Below are positions 20,764 to 29,868 of a DNA stretch of 64,000 bases, one piece after another. The stretch's first letter is position 1. Each line of letters opens with the position of its first letter. The stretch spans positions 310,001 to 374,000 of the forward strand of contig NZ_LJCP01000010.1 in NCBI RefSeq assembly GCF_001399755.1, written 5' to 3'. This DNA comes from Thiohalorhabdus denitrificans (GTDB lineage Bacteria; Pseudomonadota; Gammaproteobacteria; Thiohalorhabdales; Thiohalorhabdaceae). The notes under the pieces were generated by a model. It was not told the DNA's origin. It was given only the letters and a program-made list of their open reading frames with translations, and did not search any database. The position numbers and the translations under genes are program-made.

Positions 20764-23352
20764 TCAGGACTTCCGGGCGCTCGCCAGGCCCTGGAGCTCG
20801 TAGAGAAGCTCCAGGGCCTGGCGGGGGGTGAGGCTGTCGGGATCGGTCTCCCGCAGGCGCTCCACCAGGGGGTCCGCGGCGCTGCCGAACAGATCGAGTT
20901 GCGGGGCCGGCTGGGGATCTCCGGGCTCGTGGGTGGGGGTGACGGCCCCCGACTCCAGCTCTTCCAGGAGGTCACGGGCGCGCTCGATGACGGGGGCGGG
21001 GAGGCCGGCCAGGGAGCCCACCTGCAGGCCGTAGCTGCGGTCGGCCGCGCCGTCGCGCACGGTGTGCAGGAAGATCACCCGGTCGCCGTGCTCCCGGGCG
21101 GAGACGTGGACGTTGGCCACCCCGGAGAGCCGGTCGGCCAGATCGGTGAGCTCGAAGTAGTGGGTGGCGAACAGGGCCCAGGAGCGGTTGTGCTCGGCGA
21201 GGCGCTCGGCGCTGGCCCACGCCAGGGCGAGCCCGTCGAAGGTGGAGGTGCCGCGGCCGATCTCGTCCATGAGCACCAGGGAGTCGGGACCGGCGTTGTG
21301 GAGGATGTTGGCGGTCTCGGTCATCTCCACCATGAATGTGGAGCGCCCGGAGGCGAGGTCGTCGCGGGCGCCGATGCGGGTGAAGATGCGGTCCACCGGG
21401 CGCAGGCGCGCCTCAGCGGCGGGCACGTAGCTGCCGGCGTGGGCGAGCAGGGTGATAAGGGCCACCTGACGCATGTAGGTGGACTTGCCGCCCATGTTGG
21501 GGCCGGTAATGAGCAGCATGCGCCGCCGGTTGTTGAGGATCAGGTCGTTGGGCACGAAGGGATCGCTGCTGGCGGCCTCCACCACGGGATGGCGGCCCTC
21601 CCGGATGGTGAGGGAGCGATCCTCGGTCCATTCCGGCTGCACGTAATCCAGGGCCTCGGCCCGCTCGGCGAAGCAGGCGAGCACGTCCGCCTCGGCGATC
21701 GCCTGGGCCAGGGGCTGCAGGGCGGGCAGGTCGGCCCGGAGGGACTCCACCAATTCCTCGAACAGGGCCTTCTCCCGGGCCAGGGCCCGCTCGGCGGCCG
21801 AGAGGGCCTGCTCCTCGAAGCGCTTGAGCTCGGGGGTGACGAAGCGCTCGGCGTTCTTGAGGGTCTGCTTGCGGATGAAGCGCTCCGGGACCTGGCCCAG
21901 GCGCGACTTGGACACCTCGATGTAGTAGCCGTGCACCTTGTTGTAGGCCACCTTGAGGGTGTCGATGCCGGTGGCCTCCCGCTCCTCGGCCTCCAGGCGA
22001 ACCAGGTAGTCGCCGGCGTTGTCGCCCACGTCCTTGAGCTGGTCCAGCTCGGCGTCGAAGCCGGGCCGGATGAAGCCGCCGTCGCGCACCGTGGCCGGAG
22101 GCTGATCCACCAGGGCGCGCTGGAGGTGGCCCACCCATTCCGGTTGCGGGGGCAAGGCCTCCGCCAGCTCCGCGAGCCGGGGGCTGTCGTGGGACTCCAG
22201 GACCTCGCGCAGCGCGGGGACTACCGCCAGGGTCTCGCCTAGCTTCTTGAGGTCCCGCGGATTGGCCGAGCCCAGGCCGACCCGGGTCAGGATCCGTTCC
22301 ATGTCCCCGGCGCGGTCCAGGATCTCGCGCACCTCCAGGAACCGGCCGCGGTCCAGCAGGGAGCCCACCGCCTGGTGGCGCCGGCGGAGGGCCTCCATGT
22401 CGCGCAGGGGCCGGTTCAGCCAGTGACGCAGGAGCCGCGCTCCCATGGGGGTCACCGTACGGTCGATGACGCCCACCAGGTGGGTGTCGCCCTCTCCGGA
22501 GAGGGTGCGGTCGATCTCCAGGTTGCGGCGGGTCGCGGCGTCCATGACCACCGTCTCCGCCGTGCGCTCGCGCTCCAGGGTGCGCACGTGGGGCAGCAGG
22601 CCCTTCTGCGTCTCCCGGGCGTAGATCAGCAGGGCCCCCGCCGCGGGGAGGCCGGCGGAAAGGCCCTCGCAGTCGAAGGCCGAAAGGTCCCGGGTGCCGA
22701 ACTGCTCGGTGAGGTACTCACGGGCGGTGTCCTCCTGGAAGCCCCAGGTGGGGCGCGGCTGGGCCCGGTCCCGGTAGGGCGGGCCCACGCTCTCCGGGAG
22801 GGCGTGGCCCTCGGGGAGGAGGATCTCCGCAGGGTCGAGGCGCGTCACCTCACCGCCCAGGGACTCCTCCGAGTCCAGTTCCGTTACCGTGAACCGCGCC
22901 GTGGACAGGTCCAGGGCGGCCAGGCCCCAACGGTCCCCCTGCGGCCCGGGTACCACCGCGGCCAGGAAGTTGTTGGCCCGCTCCTCCAGCAGGTGGGATT
23001 CGGTGAGGGTGCCGGGGGTAACCACCCGGACCACCTTGCGCTCCACCGGCCCCTTGGCGGCGTTGGGGTCGCCCATCTGCTCGCAGATGGCCACCGATTC
23101 TCCCGCCTTCACCAGCCGCGCCAGGTAGGGCTCCAGGTTGTGTACCGGGACCCCGGCCATGGGGATGGCCTGGCCGCCGCTCTCGCCACGCTGGGTGAGG
23201 GTGATGTCCAGCAGCCCCGCGGCGCGCTGCGCGTCCTCGAAGAAGAGCTCGTAGAAGTCCCCCATGCGGTAGAACAGCAGGATGTCCGGGTATTCCGCCT
23301 TGATGCGGAGATATTGCTGGACCATGGGGGTGTGGGCGTTGGCCTGGGTCAT
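20764..23352 (-). CDS. mutS: DNA mismatch repair protein MutS
   Basis: MutS recognises mispaired bases and starts mismatch repair. Starting at ATG 23352 the protein has 862 residues, as expected; the frame stays open to 23436 but the family begins at [18 protein letters not shown]. The mismatch-binding motif FYELF is present in [13 protein letters not shown]. The ATPase domain has Walker [14 protein letters not shown] (about 614-626), then [18 protein letters not shown] and [12 protein letters not shown]. The gene is divergent from archease across about 120 bases. No MutL gene is in the window. Confidence 0.97.
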   Translation of the reverse strand: MTQANAHTPMVQQYLRIKAEYPDILLFYRMGDFYELFFEDAQRAAGLLDITLTQRGESGGQAIPMAGVPVHNLEPYLARLVKAGESVAICEQMGDPNAAKGPVERKVVRVVTPGTLTESHLLEERANNFLAAVVPGPQGDRWGLAALDLSTARFTVTELDSEESLGGEVTRLDPAEILLPEGHALPESVGPPYRDRAQPRPTWGFQEDTAREYLTEQFGTRDLSAFDCEGLSAGLPAAGALLIYARETQKGLLPHVRTLERERTAETVVMDAATRRNLEIDRTLSGEGDTHLVGVIDRTVTPMGARLLRHWLNRPLRDMEALRRRHQAVGSLLDRGRFLEVREILDRAGDMERILTRVGLGSANPRDLKKLGETLAVVPALREVLESHDSPRLAELAEALPPQPEWVGHLQRALVDQPPATVRDGGFIRPGFDAELDQLKDVGDNAGDYLVRLEAEEREATGIDTLKVAYNKVHGYYIEVSKSRLGQVPERFIRKQTLKNAERFVTPELKRFEEQALSAAERALAREKALFEELVESLRADLPALQPLAQAIAEADVLACFAERAEALDYVQPEWTEDRSLTIREGRHPVVEAASSDPFVPNDLILNNRRRMLLITGPNMGGKSTYMRQVALITLLAHAGSYVPAAEARLRPVDRIFTRIGARDDLASGRSTFMVEMTETANILHNAGPDSLVLMDEIGRGTSTFDGLALAWASAERLAEHNRSWALFATHYFELTDLADRLSGVANVHVSAREHGDRVIFLHTVRDGAADRSYGLQVGSLAGLPAPVIERARDLLEELESGAVTPTHEPGDPQPAPQLDLFGSAADPLVERLRETDPDSLTPRQALELLYELQGLASARKS

Positions 23353-23404
23353 GGGTGCTCGCGTCTGGTGCAGGGAGTAGGGGAACCCACGGACGGGGCG
23401 CCGC

Positions 23405-23433
23405 TTGAGCGGCCCGGGAAACGGTAACATACT
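23405..23433 (+). promoter_or_regulatory. Candidate sigma-70 promoter for archease-rtcB
   Basis: TTGAGC (23405-23410) is separated by 17 bases from CATACT (23428-23433), each matching four of six consensus positions. The -35 overlaps an inverted repeat GCCGCT/AGCGGC (23400-23413) that could be an operator. No sigma-54 element, as used for E. coli rtcBA, was found here. Confidence 0.4.
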
Positions 23434-23471
23434 CAAATTTTGCCGCGCTTTCAGGTGCCGGAGGCAACGCG

Positions 23472-23894
23472 ATGGCGCAGTCCGGATGGTCCCACTACGA
23501 GCACCAGGCCGATGTGGGGATCCGCGCCTTCGGTCCCACCCTGGAGGAAACCCTGGTCCAGGCCGCCCTGGGCCTGACGGCGGTGATTACCGAGCCCGAG
23601 GCGGTGGTCCCCCAGGATCCCGTTCCCATCGAGGTGTCCGCCCCCGATCCCGAATTCCTCCTGGTGGAGTGGCTCGACGCCCTCGTCTACGAGATGGCCA
23701 CCCGTTCCATGCTGTTCGGGGCCTTCGAGGTGTCCCTGACGGAGGAGGGCCTGGCCGCCACGGCCTGGGGCGAGCCCGTGGACCGGGCGCGCCACCAGCC
23801 CGCCGTGGAGGTGAAGGGGGCGACCCTCACCGACCTGCGGGTAGCCCGAACGGAGGCCGGCACCTGGACGGCCCAGTGCGTGGTGGACGTCTAG
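23472..23894 (+). CDS. Archease, activator of RtcB RNA ligase
   Basis: Archease promotes guanylylation and multiple turnover of RtcB. The 140-residue protein shows the family start ([13 protein letters not shown]), the [17 protein letters not shown] block and a C-terminal CVVDV, with the acidic metal-binding residues in place ([11 protein letters not shown]). It lies 27 bases before rtcB, the usual pairing, which supports the call. Confidence 0.95.
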   Translation: MAQSGWSHYEHQADVGIRAFGPTLEETLVQAALGLTAVITEPEAVVPQDPVPIEVSAPDPEFLLVEWLDALVYEMATRSMLFGAFEVSLTEEGLAATAWGEPVDRARHQPAVEVKGATLTDLRVARTEAGTWTAQCVVDV

Positions 23895-23921
23895 ACCGGA
23901 ACCCCACGGGAGGAGGCTGGC

Positions 23922-25352
23922 ATGGATATCGACCGGCTGCACAAGGTGGACGACTTCCAGTGGGTGCTGGAGCCGGAAAGGGCCATGCGGGTGCCCGGCG
24001 TCCTCTATGCGGACGAAGCACTGCTGGAAGGCATGGACGACCGGGTCCTGGAGCAGGTGGCCAACGTCGCCGCCCTGCCGGGGATCGTCAAGGCCTCCTA
24101 CGCCATGCCCGACGCCCACTGGGGCTACGGCTTTCCCATCGGCGGGGTGGCGGCCTTCGACCCCGACGCCGGCGGGGTGGTCTCCGCCGGCGGGGTGGGC
24201 TTCGACATCTCCTGTGGCGTCCGCACCCTGCGCACCGGAGTCACTGAAGAGGATATCCGGCCGCACCAGAAGGCCCTGGCCGATATGCTCTTCCACCGCA
24301 TCCCGGCGGGCCTGGGCAGCCACGGCAAGATCCACCTGTCCCCCGGCCAGATGGACGACATGCTCGCCGGCGGGGCCCGCTGGGCAGTGCAGGAGGGCTA
24401 CGGCGAGCCGGAGGACCTGGAGCGGATCGAGGAGTACGGCTGCATGCCCGGCGCCGACCCCGGCCAGGTTTCCGCACGGGCCAAGGAGCGCCAGAAGGAC
24501 GAGATGGGTACCCTGGGGTCCGGGAACCACTACCTGGAGGTGCAGAAGGTAGCCGCGGTCTACGATCCGGATACCGCCAGCGCCTTCGGCCTCCGGGAGG
24601 GCGACGTGGTGATGACCATCCACTGCGGCTCCCGCGGGCTGGGCCACCAGATCGGCACCGAGACCCTGAAATCCATGGCCCGGTCCGCCCCCGGGCACGG
24701 CATCGAGCTGCCCGACCGCGAGCTGGCCTGCGCGCCGTTGCGGTCTCCGGAGGGGCAGGCCTACCTCGGCGCCATGCGGGCCGGCATCAACTGCGCCCTG
24801 GCCAACCGGGAGATCATCACTCACCTGGCCCGGCAGGGCTTCCAGGACATCTTCCCCGAAGCGACCCTGGAGCTCCTCTACGACGTCTCCCACAACACCT
24901 GCAAAGAAGAGGAGCACCGGCTGGACGGGGAGACCCGCCGCCTGTTCGTGCACCGCAAGGGCGCAACCCGGGCCTTCGGCCCCGGCAATCCCAATCTGCC
25001 CCGACCCCTGCGCCCCGTGGGCCAGCCGGTGCTCATCGGCGGCACCATGGGCACCGCCTCCTACATCCTGGTGGGCGAGGAGGGCAACGAAACCCGCTCC
25101 TTCGGCAGCTCCTGCCACGGCGCCGGGCGGCGCATGAGCCGCAACCAGGCCAAGAAGCAGTGGCGCGGCGACCAGGTGGTCCGCGAGCTCGCCCACCGGG
25201 GCATCCTCATCCGCAGCCCTTCCATGCGCGGCGTGGCCGAGGAGGCCCCCGGGGCCTACAAGGCCGTGGAGGAAGTGGTGGAGGCGGCGGAGTCCGCCGG
25301 GCTATCCCGCCGGGTCGCCCGTGTGGAGCCCCTTGTCACCATCAAGGGATAA
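23922..25352 (+). CDS. rtcB: RNA-splicing ligase RtcB
   Basis: RtcB joins RNA 2',3'-cyclic phosphate or 3'-phosphate ends to 5'-OH ends using GTP and manganese. Motifs seen are DAHWGYGFPIGGVAAFD, the metal Cys in GVGFDISCGVR, then HCGSRGLGHQIG, SHNTCKEE, and the guanylylated His in SCHGAGRRMSR near the C-terminus. The length (476) is typical. With archease upstream this is a complete RNA repair module. No RtcA cyclase or RtcR regulator is present nearby. Confidence 0.97.
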   Translation: MDIDRLHKVDDFQWVLEPERAMRVPGVLYADEALLEGMDDRVLEQVANVAALPGIVKASYAMPDAHWGYGFPIGGVAAFDPDAGGVVSAGGVGFDISCGVRTLRTGVTEEDIRPHQKALADMLFHRIPAGLGSHGKIHLSPGQMDDMLAGGARWAVQEGYGEPEDLERIEEYGCMPGADPGQVSARAKERQKDEMGTLGSGNHYLEVQKVAAVYDPDTASAFGLREGDVVMTIHCGSRGLGHQIGTETLKSMARSAPGHGIELPDRELACAPLRSPEGQAYLGAMRAGINCALANREIITHLARQGFQDIFPEATLELLYDVSHNTCKEEEHRLDGETRRLFVHRKGATRAFGPGNPNLPRPLRPVGQPVLIGGTMGTASYILVGEEGNETRSFGSSCHGAGRRMSRNQAKKQWRGDQVVRELAHRGILIRSPSMRGVAEEAPGAYKAVEEVVEAAESAGLSRRVARVEPLVTIKG

Positions 25353-25418
25353 CACCTTACCACCGCGAGCCTTTCTTTCCCGCTCACCTTCCCCTCATTC
25401 GCTCGCGGAATTTCCCGC

Positions 25419-25448
25419 TTGGCATGTTAGTGACAATTAATGTAGGGT
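25419..25448 (+). promoter_or_regulatory. Candidate promoter for the pentaheme cytochrome
   Basis: TTGGCA (25419-25424) and TAGGGT (25443-25448) are 18 bases apart, a weak sigma-70 match. The same bases read TTGGCATG, four bases, TGACA, close to a -24/-12 sigma-54 element but with AC instead of GC at -12. Either reading needs a transcription start to decide. Confidence 0.25.
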
Positions 25449-25515
25449 CTTTCCGGGCTTCGCCAGAGCCGGAGGGAAGCCCGCGTGTTCTGATCCGGCA
25501 CCGAACGAGGGGAGC

Positions 25516-27441
25516 ATGGGGGGGAATAGGCCTCGAATTGCATGGTTGGTACTTGCCGGTACGCTTGCCGGCGCCCTGTTGCTGGCGGGATGCGGTGATT
25601 CGGCGGGGGAAGGGGGGAACCCCGCCTTGGCGGACGAGGACTCCGCCACCCAGACCCCCGGAAACGATTCCGAAAATCAATCGGAAGGCGGATCGGGGGG
25701 GGCCACGGAAACCGATGGCGGCGAGGCGGTGCCGGAAACGGGAATCGCCCCGTTCGAGCCCCACTGGGGCAAGGTAGGGGTCTTCACCGAGGCTACCACC
25801 TGCCAGCGGTGCCACCGTGCCTCTCCCGAAGGGGCCACCCCCGCGGTGATGCGCTACCCGGACGCCGACGGCGCGGACGTGAGCCCGGCGGGCGGGTGGG
25901 GCGGCAGCATGATGGACCAGGCCTTCCACGACCCCTATTACCAGGCGGTGGTGGCCGAGGAGGCCGAGCGGTTCCCCCACTACGCGGGGGATATCGAGGA
26001 CAAATGCCTGACCTGCCACGCGCCCATGGCCCGCACCCACGCCCACCAGACGGGCACCGGGCTGTCCGGCGAGAACTGCCAGCTGAATCCTGACGGCTGC
26101 TTCCGCATGGAGACGGCCTGGGGCCAGGAGCACGCCCGGGAGGGGGTGAGCTGCACGGTCTGCCACCAGATCCAGGACGACGGCAGCCTGGGGACCAAGG
26201 AGGGCTACTCCGGAAAGTACTCCATCTCCGCGGACCCCTCCACCCCCGAGATCTTCGGCCCCTTCGAGAATCCCCGGGGCACCGGCATGGCCAACATCTC
26301 CGGCTACACCCCGGTCCATGCCCCCCACATGGACCGATCCGAGACCTGCGCCACCTGCCACAACCTGTACACGCCCACCTTCGATCTGGAGGGCAACCCT
26401 ACCGGGGACGAGTTCCTGGAGCAGGGCCCTCATCTGGAGTGGAAGAACAGCCGCTTCGCCGGCGAGCGCTCCTGTCAGGACTGCCACATGCCGCAGCCCG
26501 AGGATGGGTACGCCACCCGCATCGCCGTCCGGCAGAGCGGCGAGCCGCAACCGGCCCTGCCCGAGCGCACCCCCTTCCATCGCCATGCGCTGCTGGGCGG
26601 CAACGCCTACATGCTGGATGTCATGGAGGAGTTCCGGGAGGAGCTGGGCCTGCGTCCGGGCGTGGAGGAGCAGCTGGAGGAAAAGGCCGAACAGACCCGG
26701 GCATTCCTGGGCAATCAGGCCGCCGAACTGCGGATCCCCCGCCTGGAACGCTCGGGGGCCGAGCTTCTCGCGGACGTGGAGATCCACAACCTTACCGGAC
26801 ACAAGCTGCCCACCAGCTTCCCCAGCCGGCGGATGTGGCTGCACCTCACCGTCACCGACGCGGAGGGCGAGGTGGTGTTCGAGTCCGGGGCGGTGGACGA
26901 GAAGGGCCGGCTTCTCATGGGCAGCGACCCCCTCCGGGAGAACTGCCTGGCGGTGGAGAAGCCGGAAGGGTTCACCAATGCCGGCTGCTACGAGCCGCAC
27001 CGGAACGAGATCCGGTCCGAGGAGGAGGTGGCGGTGTACGAGGCGGTGCTTGGCGATGTGAACGGGCATGTCACCCACGTGCTCCTGCACGCCGATACCT
27101 ACCTCAAGGACAACCGCATCCCGCCGGAGGGCTTTACCGAATCCGGGGCGGGATTCGTTCCGGATACGGCGGTGGCCGGGGCGGCCCGGGAGGACGGCGA
27201 CTTCAACCGCAACGCCGACGGCCCCGGATCCGGCCGGGACACGGTCCATTACCGGATCCCGTTAGCGGAGGCTCAGGGGTCGTTGACGGTCCGGGCCGAG
27301 CTCCGCTATCAGACCATCCGGCCCAGCTTCGTAGAGGGCCTCCATGCCGAGGATGAGAAGGTGGGCCGGTTCAAGGCCATGTACGGGGCCATGCCACCGG
27401 CGGTGGAACAGTTGGCGGTCATGGAGCGGAGCCTGCCCTGA
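25516..27441 (+). CDS. Pentaheme c-type cytochrome lipoprotein
   Basis: This 641-residue exported protein has a lipoprotein signal with lipobox LLAGC (Cys26), an acidic Ser/Gly-rich linker (about 30-75) and five CxxCH heme sites at residues 96, 164, 213, 278 and 320. Extra histidines (HAHQTG, HAPHMD, FHRHALLGG) could serve as distal ligands. The second half (about 380-640) is heme-free and beta-rich, with a conserved-looking block NLTGHKLPTSFPSRRMWLHL. This resembles periplasmic multiheme cytochromes related to the cytochrome c-554/hydroxylamine-oxidoreductase group, but the electron donor or acceptor cannot be named. The start follows GAGGGGAG. It stands alone and ends at a strong terminator. 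Confidence 0.88.
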   Translation: MGGNRPRIAWLVLAGTLAGALLLAGCGDSAGEGGNPALADEDSATQTPGNDSENQSEGGSGGATETDGGEAVPETGIAPFEPHWGKVGVFTEATTCQRCHRASPEGATPAVMRYPDADGADVSPAGGWGGSMMDQAFHDPYYQAVVAEEAERFPHYAGDIEDKCLTCHAPMARTHAHQTGTGLSGENCQLNPDGCFRMETAWGQEHAREGVSCTVCHQIQDDGSLGTKEGYSGKYSISADPSTPEIFGPFENPRGTGMANISGYTPVHAPHMDRSETCATCHNLYTPTFDLEGNPTGDEFLEQGPHLEWKNSRFAGERSCQDCHMPQPEDGYATRIAVRQSGEPQPALPERTPFHRHALLGGNAYMLDVMEEFREELGLRPGVEEQLEEKAEQTRAFLGNQAAELRIPRLERSGAELLADVEIHNLTGHKLPTSFPSRRMWLHLTVTDAEGEVVFESGAVDEKGRLLMGSDPLRENCLAVEKPEGFTNAGCYEPHRNEIRSEEEVAVYEAVLGDVNGHVTHVLLHADTYLKDNRIPPEGFTESGAGFVPDTAVAGAAREDGDFNRNADGPGSGRDTVHYRIPLAEAQGSLTVRAELRYQTIRPSFVEGLHAEDEKVGRFKAMYGAMPPAVEQLAVMERSLP

Positions 27442-27471
27442 CCGGCCCCGGGCCCACCCTCGAACCTGTCC

Positions 27472-27500
27472 GGCCGCGGCTCTGCCCGCGGCCTTTTTTT
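27472..27500 (+). terminator. Rho-independent terminator after the pentaheme cytochrome
   Basis: GGCCGCGG (27472-27479) pairs with CCGCGGCC (27486-27493) across a six-base loop and is followed by seven T residues. Confidence 0.9.
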
Positions 27501-27746
27501 GGCCCTGCCTGCCCGCGCCATTTCCCTCTCCAGGGCGTTTCCATCCCTGCAGGGGAAAATTTTCCATCCGGACAATAAGGAGGGATCTTCCCCCGTACTG
27601 CACATGCCCGCCGGCCGGCAAGCCGTACGCATGGGACACGTGGCCGGAGTCCGTAAGGGCCCCTTTTTTTCGATGGCTTTTACGGCGGAAGCCCTCGCAA
27701 TCCGGGATCCTGCCTGCCTTGGATAACATGTATTCCACGGATCCCG

Positions 27747-27768
27747 TCGGCCACTTTGCAGTGGCCGA
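27747..27768. promoter_or_regulatory. Inverted repeat, possible activator binding site
   Basis: TCGGCCACT and AGTGGCCGA form a perfect 9-bp inverted repeat around TTGC. It lies about 180 bases before the predicted start of the PEP-CTERM-like transcript, a usual distance for a sigma-54 enhancer site. There is no T-run, so it is not an intrinsic terminator. Confidence 0.3.
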
Positions 27769-27909
27769 TCCCACCGAGCCCTTCTCCACGAAAAATGCGG
27801 CGCCGCACACCGGCACTAGGCCGTTGACGGGCTTTACAGAAGGCAAACGGACAGAATTTTTAATATTTTACCAATAGTTTTAGTTGTTTGTTTTTAAAAA
27901 CCTTTTAAG

Positions 27910-27926
27910 TTGGCTCGCTATTTGAA
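27910..27926 (+). promoter_or_regulatory. Sigma-54-like promoter for the PEP-CTERM-like gene
   Basis: The element reads TTGGCTCG, four bases (CTAT), then TTGAA. Against the -24/-12 consensus TTGGCACG-N4-TTGCA it differs at one -24 base and at the -12 C. The same bases also give a weak sigma-70 match (TTGGCT, 17 bases, TAAATG 27933-27938). PEP-CTERM genes in several proteobacteria are driven by the PrsK/PrsR system with sigma-54, which favours the first reading. Confidence 0.45.
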
Positions 27927-27997
27927 TAGGCATAAATGCAACGGGAAGAGGTCTGGAATACCTTCCCGGACCATGAACCGATTTCAAGGAGGGACAT

Positions 27998-29146
27998 ATG
28001 CGCTCCAAGCTGTTTGGCCTCTCGGCGGCAGGCATCCTGCTGGGCACCGCAACGGGGGCCCAAGGGGGGACGATCCTCAACTGGAACCTCGACAATGTCG
28101 CGGTGGACCCCGGGCCCTACGCGGACGGCACGACCTACTACAGCACCATCTACGACGAGCCCGTTACGGGCGGGGTGGGGGATGCAGCCACCAACGGACG
28201 TATGGCCTTCGAGCCCCCGGAGGGTGCGGCCCCCGGCATGAAGGTGATGAACGATGCCCCGGATCTCAATCCCGGCCAGGACATCGGGAACTGCATCATG
28301 GCGGCGGGGGACGCCACCTGCGAGAGCGGTTTCCAGAGCGGCAAGCGCTACAAGCTGCACGCGACGGAAGCCGAGCCCATTGACCTGGTCTTCAACGTGG
28401 TGGACTCCCAGGAGACCACCGACTACCGGGTCTTCGAGAAGATCAGCAACTACACCGGTGGCTCCCTGGAGGGCTTCGAGCGGGAGCTCGGCTTCGGCAT
28501 CGGCGAGGACTTCACCCAGTCCACCGCCGAGGATGGACTGAGCTTCGGCAGCGAGGCGCGGACCCAGTTCCCGTTCGAGCTGTTCGGGGACGCGGAAGAG
28601 CACCCGTTCCATGAGCTGTCCGGGTTTTACGACCCCACGGCCACCTCCGGCTACGAGCTGGACCTGGCGGAGGACTCCATGGCCAGCAGCGGGTTCTACG
28701 GCGCCTACGGGGACTTCTTCGGCGACTGGCTGGACAACGGCGAGGTCCCGGACGGGTACTTCTGGGATCACGACAACGACCCGGAGACCGAGGACATCCT
28801 GATGGCCACCTACGACGAGGAGGAGGGCGCCTGGATCCAACGCCGGGAGGAGCAGGACGGCGAGGCCGTGCCCATCGAGCCCACGGAGGTTTCCGAGGCG
28901 GAGCTGCTGGAGGACGGGTATTACAGCGCCGCTGTCACCGACCTGGCCAACCTCAACCTCAACTACTTCGTCAACGTGGGTAATGTCACCGACTGGAGCA
29001 CCTACGAGCAGGGCGTGGGGACCTTCACCCTGCGGCTGACCCCGGATAGGGCGGTGGACGTTCCCGCCCCGCAGACCGCCGGGCTGCTGCTGACCGGCCT
29101 GGCCCTGGTGGTCGCCGGCCGGCGCCGCCAAGCCGGCCCCTGCTGA
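27998..29146 (+). CDS. Secreted protein with PEP-CTERM-like sorting tail (choice-of-anchor F-like)
   Basis: The 382-residue protein has a signal peptide cleaved near AQG (23) and begins mature sequence GGTILNWNLDNVAVDPGPY, as I recall from proteins named choice-of-anchor F. The body is acidic, rich in Tyr, Phe and Asp, with one cysteine pair (CIMAAGDATC) and no catalytic motif seen. The C-terminus is a sorting signal: VPAP, a hydrophobic helix (TAGLLLTGLALVVAG) and RRR. This matches PEP-CTERM except that the motif is VPAP rather than VPEP. Such proteins are cleaved by exosortase and linked to exopolysaccharide; no exosortase gene is in the window. A strong Shine-Dalgarno (CAAGGAGGGACAT) precedes ATG 27998. 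Confidence 0.85.
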   Translation: MRSKLFGLSAAGILLGTATGAQGGTILNWNLDNVAVDPGPYADGTTYYSTIYDEPVTGGVGDAATNGRMAFEPPEGAAPGMKVMNDAPDLNPGQDIGNCIMAAGDATCESGFQSGKRYKLHATEAEPIDLVFNVVDSQETTDYRVFEKISNYTGGSLEGFERELGFGIGEDFTQSTAEDGLSFGSEARTQFPFELFGDAEEHPFHELSGFYDPTATSGYELDLAEDSMASSGFYGAYGDFFGDWLDNGEVPDGYFWDHDNDPETEDILMATYDEEEGAWIQRREEQDGEAVPIEPTEVSEAELLEDGYYSAAVTDLANLNLNYFVNVGNVTDWSTYEQGVGTFTLRLTPDRAVDVPAPQTAGLLLTGLALVVAGRRRQAGPC

Positions 29147-29198
29147 CCCGGGATAAGGCGGCCCCGGCCCGGGGCCGCCCCGAGGGCCCAGGAAAAGA

Positions 29199-29231
29199 AT
29201 GCCCCGGCTCCCCTTCGGGGAGCCGGGGCAT
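29199..29231. terminator. Bidirectional terminator hairpin between the PEP-CTERM-like gene and efp
   Basis: A perfect 15-bp stem (29199-29213 with 29217-29231) closes on TTC. On the minus strand it is followed by ATTCTTTTCC, so it ends efp transcripts and probably also acts on the plus-strand gene. Confidence 0.75.
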
Positions 29232-29263
29232 CGTCGTATGGGGCGGGAGCCCCGGACGGTGCG

Positions 29264-29827
29264 TTACTTCACCCGGTCCTCGTAGGTGCCGTCGGCGGGG
29301 TTCACCCGGATCACGTCGCCGGATTCAACGAAGGGCGGTACCATGACGGTCACGCCCGTCTCCACCTCCGCGGGCTTGTAGGAGGCGCTGGCGGTCTGGC
29401 CCTTCACCACGGGCTCCGCCTCCACCACCTTGAGCTCCACGGCCTTGGGGAGCTCGATTCCGATGGGGCGCTCGTTGTGGAAGAGGACCTCCACCTCGGT
29501 GTTAGGCAGGAGGAAGTCCGTGGAGCCCTCCAGGACGTCCTCGCCGATGGTCACCTGGTCGTAGGTCTCCTGGTCCATGAAGACGTAGTGGGCGCCGTCG
29601 TGGTAGAGGAACTGCATGGGTCGGGGCTCCACCACGGCCTTCTCTACCTTCTCCTCGGAGCGGAAGCGGTGGTTGGTCTTGGTCCCGGTCTCGATGTTCT
29701 TGAGCTCCGCCTGAATGAACGCGCCCCCCTTGCCGGGCTTGGTGTGCTCGGTCTTCAGGACCCGCCACAGGCCGCCTTCGAACTCGATGATATTGCCCTT
29801 GCGGATCTGCAGTGCCTCAAGCTTCAT
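29264..29827 (-). CDS. efp: Elongation factor P
   Basis: EF-P relieves ribosomes stalled at polyproline. The 187-residue protein has the three-domain layout. The modifiable tip loop is TKPGKGGAF, with Lys33 at the position that is lysylated or otherwise modified in other species. The C-terminal OB domain has the GDVIRVNPADGTYEDRV signature. No epmA, epmB or earP is nearby; Lys at the tip argues against rhamnosylation by EarP. ATG 29827 follows GAAGAGAAGGGAACC. Confidence 0.97.
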   Translation of the reverse strand: MKLEALQIRKGNIIEFEGGLWRVLKTEHTKPGKGGAFIQAELKNIETGTKTNHRFRSEEKVEKAVVEPRPMQFLYHDGAHYVFMDQETYDQVTIGEDVLEGSTDFLLPNTEVEVLFHNERPIGIELPKAVELKVVEAEPVVKGQTASASYKPAEVETGVTVMVPPFVESGDVIRVNPADGTYEDRVK

Positions 29828-29868
29828 GGTTCCCTTCTCTTCGATTTCCGGTGGGGTGGGGCGAACAT

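Larger units (their letters stand above)
27442..27997 (+). other. Intergenic region upstream of the PEP-CTERM-like gene
   Basis: This 555-base gap contains the terminator at 27472-27500 and a 12-base palindrome GGAAAATTTTCC (27554-27565). It also has a 9-bp inverted repeat at 27747-27768, an AT-rich block (27855-27910) and a sigma-54-like element at 27910-27926. No gene was recognised. Confidence 0.5.

Noticed and set aside
27561-27620. AAGGAGG near 27586 as the ribosome-binding site of another small gene
   Set aside because: The next ATG is about 20 bases away, too far, and the short frame after it has no membrane helix or conserved-looking composition.
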